This document shows, piece by piece, positions 1 to 5,002 of a stretch of DNA of 5,002 nt; the stretch's first letter is position 1, and each line of letters opens with the position of its first letter. A program made the translations under genes and the position numbers. The stretch is from the NCBI GenBank assembly GCA_003456035.1, contig DMPJ01000490.1:2866-7867 (forward strand), given 5' to 3'. The notes below the pieces were generated by a model, which saw only the letters and a list, made by a program, of their open reading frames with translations, was not told the DNA's origin and searched no databases. Origin of the DNA: Planktothrix sp. UBA8402 (GTDB taxonomy: Bacteria > Cyanobacteriota > Cyanobacteriia > Cyanobacteriales > Microcoleaceae).

Positions 1-9
1 TTTTTTAAT

Positions 10-2334
10 ATGAATGATCGGGGATTAAGTGTTAATTGTCAACGGTTATATGCTGAGGCTTTAGCTTTGGAACAGGCGGGATATTTTGAACCAGCACAGG
101 CAAAATATCAACAGATTTTAGAGTTAGATAATGAGACGGCTGAGGTGTGGCACGGGTTGTCTAGGGTTTGTTTTTATCAAGATCAATATGATGCCGCTTT
201 GGATGCTTTGGCCCGTTGTTTAATATTAGATGAAACCCAAGCTAGTCAATATTATAGTTTGGGTTTGGTTTGGGAAAAATTGGGGAATATTACCGAAGCA
301 ATTCCGGCGTATCAACGGGCTATTGATTTAGATGCGGAAGGGGTAGACGGGTGTTTGAAATTGGGTGAATTGTTAGCGAAATTGGCTGAATTTCAATCCG
401 CACAATTCTATTATCAGCAAGCCATAGATAGACAACCAAATACAGTCACAGGATATTTGAAATTAGGGAATATTTTTTTAGGACAAAATCGGGCGGAAGA
501 TGCGATCGCTATTTATGAAAAAGCCTTAAATATTCATCCTAATAATTCGGCTTTATTATATCAGATGGCATTAGCATCAAGGGTTAATCAAAATTCTGAG
601 ATGGCGGATTTATATTTTGGTTTGGCGGCGGAAGCTCAATATCAATATGAAACAGCTATTCAATTTTATCATAATATTTTACAGACTCAATTACCAACGG
701 TTGAGATTTATTTAAGGTTAGGAAACTGTTACCAATCTTTGGATCAATGGTTTGAGGCAATTCAAGTTTATCAAATAGCTTTAAGGGTATTTCCTAATCA
801 GGTAGAATTTGATTTGGCTTTAATTTCAGCTTGGCAAAGTTTGGGAGATACTCGAATAGCATTGCAAATTTCAGAACTGGCTGTTGATAGGTTTCCGAAT
901 CAGATTTCTGTCAGATTTGCCAAACAATCTTTGTTACCTATTTTATATGATTATTCTCAAGAAATTGCAGAATATCGACAGCATTTTACTGAAGAATTAG
1001 TCAAATTAATTGAACAAACAGATTTAGACAATTCAGAAGTTAAACAACAGGCGTTAACTGCAATTGGAACTAAAACTCATTTTTATTTACAATATCAGGG
1101 ATATGATGATTTAGAGCTACAAAAGCAATATGGTGGATTTGTACATCGGATTATGAAAGCTAATTATCCTGAATGGACAAAACCTTTATTATTACCAACC
1201 TTGACTGCTAATCAAAAAATTAAAATTGGCTATATTTCCGCTCATTTAACCTGGCATACTGTCGGGTTAGTATTTTTAGGATGGTTGAGAGATTGCGATC
1301 GCTCTCAATTTGAAATCTATTGTTATTATACCGGAAAAGAAACTGATTTAATTACAAATTTATTTCAACTTTATAGTGATCAATTTTATCATATTTATGG
1401 CAATTTAGAGAATATTGTTGAGCAGATTTCAGCAGATCAATTACATATTCTTGTATTTTTAGATGTTGGAATGTGTCCCCAAATAACACAAATAGCCGGG
1501 TTGCGAGTAGCCCCAATTCAATGTGCGGCTTGGGGACATCCGATTACTACGGGTTTACCGACAATTGATTATTTTATTTCTGCGGAATTATTAGAACCTC
1601 CCAGGGCTCAAAACCATTATTCAGAACGGTTATTCTGTTTACCGAATTTAGGAATTAATTATGCTAAACCTCCGTTATTAGAACCGCAAAAAACCCGTTT
1701 AGATTTTGGATTAAAAGAGGATGCTATTTTATATTTATCCTCTCAATCTTTATTTAAGTATTTGCCGGATTTTGATCAAATATTAGTGGCGATCGCCAAA
1801 CAAGTTAAATCCGCTCAATTTGTGTTTATAGCCCATTGGAATACTGCAATTACCGAAAAATTTAAACAACGGTTAAACCGATCTTTTGCCGAACATGATT
1901 TAGATATTCAACAATATTGTATAATTTTACCCCGTTTAGATAAACTAGATTATTTACAACTCAATAATTTAGCTGATATTGGCTTAGATACCCTGCAATT
2001 TACTGGATTTTTAACCACTTTAGATAGTTTATCCTGTTATCTTCCCCTGGTTACTTGTGAGGGAGAATGGATGAGAAGTCGTCAGTCTGTAGGAATATTA
2101 AACCGATTAGGAATAACAGAAACTATTGCCCAAAATCGAGAAGATTATATTAAAATAGCAATAAAGTTAGGATTAGATGTAGAATGGAGATTAGCAATTA
2201 GAGAAAAAATTAAACAAAATCAATGGAAACTCTACGAGGATAAAAGTTGTGTCCCAGCATTAGAAAATTTTTATCAACAAACTATTCACAATTTCAATCA
2301 GATATCCCTAATTAAAGGGGACTTCAACAACTAA
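10..2334 (+). CDS. TPR-repeat O-GlcNAc-transferase-like glycosyltransferase (SPINDLY/GT41 family)
   Basis: This is a 774-residue, probably cytosolic protein with no signal peptide or membrane helix. Residues about 12-300 hold roughly eight 34-residue TPR units, e.g. 78-111 and 146-179; the one after 180 is degenerate and longer. A helical linker (about 305-395) leads to a two-lobed GT41-like catalytic region. The first lobe starts near 403 with IKIGYIS and has His416 at the place of the conserved active-site His; residues 508-521 (WGHP..TGLPTIDY) are a family hallmark. In the second lobe QSLFKYLP (579-586) places Lys583 at the UDP-contacting Lys. Known members move a sugar from a nucleotide donor to Ser/Thr hydroxyls of proteins; donor and target here are unknown. 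The usual GGNTT motif reads GFLTT (666-670), so activity is less certain. The ATG at 10 is the first visible start, but the frame is open to base 1 and no ribosome site can be judged, so the true start could lie upstream. The next gene follows after 52 bases with no terminator, so co-transcription is plausible. Confidence 0.88.
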   Translation: MNDRGLSVNCQRLYAEALALEQAGYFEPAQAKYQQILELDNETAEVWHGLSRVCFYQDQYDAALDALARCLILDETQASQYYSLGLVWEKLGNITEAIPAYQRAIDLDAEGVDGCLKLGELLAKLAEFQSAQFYYQQAIDRQPNTVTGYLKLGNIFLGQNRAEDAIAIYEKALNIHPNNSALLYQMALASRVNQNSEMADLYFGLAAEAQYQYETAIQFYHNILQTQLPTVEIYLRLGNCYQSLDQWFEAIQVYQIALRVFPNQVEFDLALISAWQSLGDTRIALQISELAVDRFPNQISVRFAKQSLLPILYDYSQEIAEYRQHFTEELVKLIEQTDLDNSEVKQQALTAIGTKTHFYLQYQGYDDLELQKQYGGFVHRIMKANYPEWTKPLLLPTLTANQKIKIGYISAHLTWHTVGLVFLGWLRDCDRSQFEIYCYYTGKETDLITNLFQLYSDQFYHIYGNLENIVEQISADQLHILVFLDVGMCPQITQIAGLRVAPIQCAAWGHPITTGLPTIDYFISAELLEPPRAQNHYSERLFCLPNLGINYAKPPLLEPQKTRLDFGLKEDAILYLSSQSLFKYLPDFDQILVAIAKQVKSAQFVFIAHWNTAITEKFKQRLNRSFAEHDLDIQQYCIILPRLDKLDYLQLNNLADIGLDTLQFTGFLTTLDSLSCYLPLVTCEGEWMRSRQSVGILNRLGITETIAQNREDYIKIAIKLGLDVEWRLAIREKIKQNQWKLYEDKSCVPALENFYQQTIHNFNQISLIKGDFNN
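502..509. repeat. HIP1 octamer GCGATCGC
   Basis: This is a palindromic GCGATCGC inside the TPR-coding part of the glycosyltransferase gene, where it encodes part of Asp-Ala-Ile-Ala. HIP1 is highly over-represented in many cyanobacterial genomes and is the main nucleotide-level clue to the host here. Confidence 0.9.
1295..1302. repeat. HIP1 octamer GCGATCGC
   Basis: This is the second exact HIP1 copy, within the first catalytic lobe of the glycosyltransferase gene, just after the conserved His region. It is read there as part of Cys-Asp-Arg-Ser. Confidence 0.9.
1789..1796. repeat. HIP1 octamer GCGATCGC
   Basis: This is the third exact HIP1 copy, followed by C, in the second catalytic lobe of the glycosyltransferase gene. 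All three copies in the window lie in this one gene; none was seen in the other three genes. Confidence 0.9.
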
Positions 2335-2341
2335 TTTTTCC

Positions 2342-2383
2342 AATTCCCAATTCGTAATTCGTAATTCGTAATTCGTAATTCCC
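2342..2383. repeat. Tandem heptamer array (STRR-like), six units
   Basis: Six consecutive 7-base units fill 42 of the 52 bases between the glycosyltransferase gene and the next gene. The order is AATTCCC, then four identical AATTCGT units (2349-2376), then AATTCCC again. Short tandem heptamer repeats of this sort (STRR) are known from filamentous cyanobacteria, usually between genes. The array ends only three bases before the ATG at 2387, so it takes the place where a Shine-Dalgarno site would be. Unit number in such arrays is likely to vary between strains (inference). Confidence 0.92.
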
Positions 2384-2386
2384 TAT

Positions 2387-2875
2387 ATGACTCAAGCAGT
2401 TTTAGTTAATCTCAGAGAAGCGTTTTTTAATGCGCCTGGATTTTGGCAAAGTCGGTTTTTAATCAAAACCGGAAATTGGTGTAAATCAGTCGATGGTTTA
2501 GATAAAGGTCGTACCGATGGCTATTCTATTTTAGGCAGTTTTGTGAATCAATGTGATCAATTATCTACACAACAACCAGGGTTATACTTATTTTGTGAAA
2601 AAAAGAAACAAAAACAGAATGTTGCTGAAAGATTATATACCTTATTTATCTTAGAACCCGATGGCACTGTAGAGGTATTAAATGAATTCAAAACCGCTAG
2701 TAAAGATTGGGGGGTGCAATTATGGCCGGAAATTGATGCCTATTTTATTCTACAACAAGACTCTGGGGAAAAAAGACGTCAACAATTAATGCAGGAAATT
2801 CAACAACTAGAGTTTGAATTAAAGCAACGCCGCGCCGAATTAGCAGCGTTAGAGAGAGTTGAATCTGATCTTTAA
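2387..2875 (+). CDS. Conserved-looking hypothetical protein with C-terminal coiled coil
   Basis: I do not recognise a named family for this 162-residue protein. It is predicted soluble, with no signal peptide or membrane segment. Residues 1-122 look like a compact alpha/beta domain rich in aromatics (PGFWQSRF at 17-24, KTGNWCKSVDG at 27-37, GLYLFCEKKK at 65-74, WGVQLWPEIDAYF at 108-120). Residues about 125-158 are a charged Glu/Gln/Arg/Leu helix with heptad spacing, probably a coiled coil for oligomerisation. The ATG at 2387 is the first possible start after an in-frame TAA at 2369-2371. It has no Shine-Dalgarno motif, because the tandem heptamer array runs almost up to it. The gene probably relies on read-through from the glycosyltransferase gene, since no promoter is evident in the 52-base gap. 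Its stop is 17 bases from the end of the convergent hydrolase gene. The coding call rests on an uninterrupted, protein-like frame; function is unknown. Confidence 0.8.
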   Translation: MTQAVLVNLREAFFNAPGFWQSRFLIKTGNWCKSVDGLDKGRTDGYSILGSFVNQCDQLSTQQPGLYLFCEKKKQKQNVAERLYTLFILEPDGTVEVLNEFKTASKDWGVQLWPEIDAYFILQQDSGEKRRQQLMQEIQQLEFELKQRRAELAALERVESDL

Positions 2876-2892
2876 ATATTAAATCAAACCTA

Positions 2893-4221
2893 TTAGGGAC
2901 TGGGCTGATTTTTAATGTTATTAACAACAGAATCCGCAACAAAATTTGATAAAATATTTTCTCCTATTTTCTGATAATGGCAACAGTTATCAATATAAGC
3001 TTGTTCTTTAGTCTCATCGAGAATAGATATTCCATCAAAAAAATTAACTTGATTCGCTTTGAGTTTGTCCACTTCTTTTAATAAAAGGGGATATCCTTTT
3101 TTGACTGCATCTTGATAAGGACTATCTTGACTAAAGGCAACTTTTTTTTCCGCTTCACTAAACACTCGCTGGGTGGGATAATATTGATTAGGTTGTAAAA
3201 TATGGAAATAGGGAATATTATTTGCTTTTAAGATTTTATGGATTAAAATGGAACTTTTAGCCCAATGATTAGCAATTTTTGGAAATAGTTCAGCATCGGT
3301 TAAAATGGGATATTGCATATAAAAATAAATCACACTTTCCGCAGTATTATCATCCTCCGTTGGTTTCTGGCGATATCGTTCAAATCGTGCCACATCTCGG
3401 CGATAGTTTTTAACTAATTCCTGAACATATAAAGACATAACTGCATTACAAGAGGCTAAGGAGCAATCTTTTAAGGTTTCTAAAGCCTCTTTGATTTTAG
3501 GTTTATTATCTTTAATGCTTAATAGGGTTTTGAGGGCTGGAGTGGATAGACTGTTATTAGCTAAACCCGTTAATGCTTGAACATGGGATGAACTCGGCAT
3601 GGCAAATTCTAATCCGTTTTGATTATTAATATTAGCTAGAGCAACTTCATTAAAGCCATCAATATTAATTACCAGATCAAATTTTTGTCCCAAAGAAAGC
3701 AGATAATTTAAAGTAATTAGCTGTTGGGGTTGTTTATATCCGCCAATTGCTAAGGAAATAATAATTAATTCTTTGCCTTTAAATTGAGGGAGTTGTTGAA
3801 GTTTTTTCTCTAAAATCTTATTTTGAACTTCATAAATTGAGTAATTGCCTGCAACGGAGCCACCTAAAACTCCAACAATCACTTGATTTTTATTGGTTTT
3901 TGTGTAGGGGTAATCGTAAGGAGAAATAAACCCATAATTATTATACTTAAATCCTGGTCTAAAATCGGGGCCTGGTTTCTGCACATAACCAAAATAAGGA
4001 TGTAATCTTTCGACCACAGATTCCCCAACTCTCACCCCTTCTAAATTAATCCCTAAATTCTGTAAATCCTCTGAACGTTCACGGGTATAATAGAATTGTT
4101 TATGCTTAGAATAATAAAAAATTAACGAGCCAATTTCTAAAAGCACGAATAAAACAACTAAGTTAATTAACCCTATTTTTATACCGACTTTAGCTTGATG
4201 CAATAATTTAAAATTTTTCAT
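2893..4221 (-). CDS. Membrane-anchored SGNH/GDSL-type hydrolase or acyltransferase
   Basis: Read from the ATG at 4221 this is a 442-residue protein. A basic N-terminus (MKNFK...) and one hydrophobic helix at about 16-36 suggest a signal anchor with the catalytic domain outside the cytoplasmic membrane. SGNH blocks are visible in order: LGGSVAG with candidate nucleophile Ser122 (block I, GGS in place of GDS), the glycine-rich AIGGYKQP near 158-165 (block II), DGFNE at 188-192 with Asn191 (block III), and DNCCHYQKIGEN at 411-422 with His415 (block V). Between blocks III and V lies a long, mostly helical insert. The family hydrolyses or transfers ester-linked acyl groups, often on surface polysaccharides; the substrate here is unknown. 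The frame can be extended to a TTG at 4251 (ten more residues), but neither start has a clear Shine-Dalgarno site. I chose the ATG because it gives a normal signal-anchor N-terminus. The gene follows another SGNH-type gene on the same strand after about 100 bases. Confidence 0.82.
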   Translation of the reverse strand: MKNFKLLHQAKVGIKIGLINLVVLFVLLEIGSLIFYYSKHKQFYYTRERSEDLQNLGINLEGVRVGESVVERLHPYFGYVQKPGPDFRPGFKYNNYGFISPYDYPYTKTNKNQVIVGVLGGSVAGNYSIYEVQNKILEKKLQQLPQFKGKELIIISLAIGGYKQPQQLITLNYLLSLGQKFDLVINIDGFNEVALANINNQNGLEFAMPSSSHVQALTGLANNSLSTPALKTLLSIKDNKPKIKEALETLKDCSLASCNAVMSLYVQELVKNYRRDVARFERYRQKPTEDDNTAESVIYFYMQYPILTDAELFPKIANHWAKSSILIHKILKANNIPYFHILQPNQYYPTQRVFSEAEKKVAFSQDSPYQDAVKKGYPLLLKEVDKLKANQVNFFDGISILDETKEQAYIDNCCHYQKIGENILSNFVADSVVNNIKNQPSP

Positions 4222-4283
4222 AGTAATTAATAAGAGAAAGTTAAAAACCAAACGATTAGAATTTTTTACAATTCCGAAAAACT

Positions 4284-4312
4284 ATTATATTATATAACAA
4301 TTACAAAGGCAA
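4284..4312 (-). promoter_or_regulatory. Candidate sigma-70 promoter for the membrane-anchored hydrolase gene
   Basis: On the minus strand a TTGCCT (-35, 4307-4312) is followed after 17 bases by a perfect TATAAT (-10, 4284-4289). A second overlapping TATAAT lies at 4289-4294. Transcription would start near 4277 and leave an untranslated leader of about 55 bases before the ATG at 4221. The region is very AT-rich, so a chance match is possible. It is the only promoter-like pair noticed in this roughly 100-base gap, which has no clear terminator hairpin, so read-through from the upstream gene could also supply transcript. Confidence 0.45.
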
Positions 4313-4325
4313 TTATATTTTCATT

Positions 4326-5002
4326 TTACTGTTGAGGCTTTTGGGTTTGACCCATCAGTTGTTGACAGACTTGACTCGCCATTAATTCCCCGGCGATGCG
4401 ATTTCCTTGAACATTCCAATGTCCTCCACAGACTTCCGCATTCTCAAATCCATGTAAGCAGATTCCTGTTCTTTCTGCTTCCTTTTGTAAGGGTTTTGCT
4501 AACTGTAAAACCGGAAATCCCTCTCGTTTTCCTAACGCTTCAATTTGCTTGTTTGGGTAAAATAAATCTTGAATTTGATGTTTTTGCATAAATTCTTGAC
4601 GTTTTTTGGGGTCGGGTAGAACTTGAAAGGAATCACTAATCATTATTAGCATAAAATCTTTTCCCTTAGCTTTAACTTCATCTCTAAGTAATGTAATTAA
4701 TTGTTCTGTAATTTTCCAAGCTTGTTGCCAATTTTGATCGGGGGGTTCCTTATAAAAATTAATATCCGTTTCCTGATAGTCTTTTTGTAATTGACGACGT
4801 TTAGACTCGATTTCCGCTTGTCTAATTAATTGTAATATGCGAGAATTTGTCATTAGTGGATAGGGTAATTGATCTAGCTTTGAGAATGTATACTGATCCC
4901 GTTCAATACTGTTAGGGTTAATGGTTCTAAAGGATAAATCTTCTACCAGTTTACCCTCTTTTTGAATAAAATAGGGACGTAAATGATCATGTTCTAAAGC
5001 CC
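4326..5002 (-). CDS. SGNH/GDSL-type hydrolase, C-terminal part (5' end beyond window)
   Basis: The minus-strand frame runs without a stop from the right edge of the window to the TAA at 4326-4328, giving 224 visible residues plus a split codon. The ATG at 4853 is an internal Met: the 49 codons before it are in the same frame and fit the family (RPYFIQKEGKLVED, DLSFR). Visible landmarks, numbered from that Met, are a strand LIMISDSFQVLPDPKKR (69-85), DLFYPNKQIEALGKREGFPV (96-115), LHGFEN (133-138), and GGHWNVQGNRIAGELM (143-158). The last is a typical SGNH block V, with His145 as candidate catalytic residue. The N-terminal blocks carrying the nucleophile Ser, the oxyanion Gly/Asn and any membrane anchor should lie beyond base 5002. 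It resembles a cyanobacterial group of SGNH proteins of unknown substrate and is clearly a different subgroup from the downstream hydrolase. The two are on the same strand about 100 bases apart and may share a transcript. Surface-glycan deacylation is an inference. Confidence 0.85.
   Translation of the reverse strand, partial: ALEHDHLRPYFIQKEGKLVEDLSFRTINPNSIERDQYTFSKLDQLPYPLMTNSRILQLIRQAEIESKRRQLQKDYQETDINFYKEPPDQNWQQAWKITEQLITLLRDEVKAKGKDFMLIMISDSFQVLPDPKKRQEFMQKHQIQDLFYPNKQIEALGKREGFPVLQLAKPLQKEAERTGICLHGFENAEVCGGHWNVQGNRIAGELMASQVCQQLMGQTQKPQQ

Noticed and set aside
10..2334. Possible repeat-driven or transferred origin of the TPR region
   Set aside because: The TPR units are well diverged at the nucleotide level, HIP1 sites occur in both halves of the gene, and the frame runs unbroken into the catalytic domain, so there is no sign of recent expansion or fusion.
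2876..2915. Possible terminator between the convergent genes: AATCA (2882-2886) pairing with TGATT (2906-2910), followed by a short T run
   Set aside because: Only five AT-rich pairs close a long loop and the inner bases do not pair well, so it is too weak to call an intrinsic terminator. The 17-base gap itself holds no better hairpin.
2745..2942. Minus-strand open frame of 65 codons across the junction of the two convergent genes
   Set aside because: It overlaps the coiled-coil end of the plus-strand gene and the tail of the hydrolase gene. Its translation is a low-complexity Leu/Ile-rich antisense reading of those, with no family features.
4298..4315. Direct repeat CAATTA at 4298-4303 and 4310-4315 around the candidate -35 element, as a possible operator
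   Set aside because: Six-base AT-rich repeats at this spacing are expected by chance in such sequence, and there is no linked regulator gene to support an operator.

Overview
The window reads as chromosomal DNA from an AT-rich cyanobacterium. Three copies of the cyanobacterial octamer GCGATCGC (HIP1), a tandem heptamer array of the STRR type and the protein families present all point that way. A filamentous genus of the Planktothrix/Oscillatoria kind is my best guess, but the sequence alone does not prove the genus.

Layout: two plus-strand genes converge on two minus-strand genes. Bases 10-2334 (+) encode a 774-residue protein with an N-terminal TPR superhelix and a C-terminal O-GlcNAc-transferase-like (SPINDLY/GT41) glycosyltransferase domain. 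After 52 bases, most of them a six-unit heptamer repeat, comes a 162-residue protein of unknown function with a C-terminal coiled coil (2387-2875, +). A 17-base gap separates it from the end of a membrane-anchored SGNH/GDSL-type hydrolase (2893-4221, -). Upstream of that gene, on the same strand, lies the C-terminal part of a second SGNH-type hydrolase (4326 to the right edge, -). This second gene is cut by the window: its frame stays open through base 5002, so the apparent start at 4853 is an internal Met.

How they may work together: tandem SGNH hydrolases, at least one anchored with its domain outside the cytoplasmic membrane, suggest removal or transfer of acyl groups on a surface glycan. 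The neighbouring glycosyltransferase fits a glycan or glycoprotein theme. It is convergently transcribed and probably cytosolic, so a shared pathway is only inference. No RNA genes, insertion sequences, CRISPR arrays or defence systems were seen, and I find no clear evidence of a novel multi-gene system. The points most worth a second look are the altered donor-site motif of the GT41-like protein, the heptamer array in the translation-initiation region of the unknown gene, and the truncated second hydrolase.
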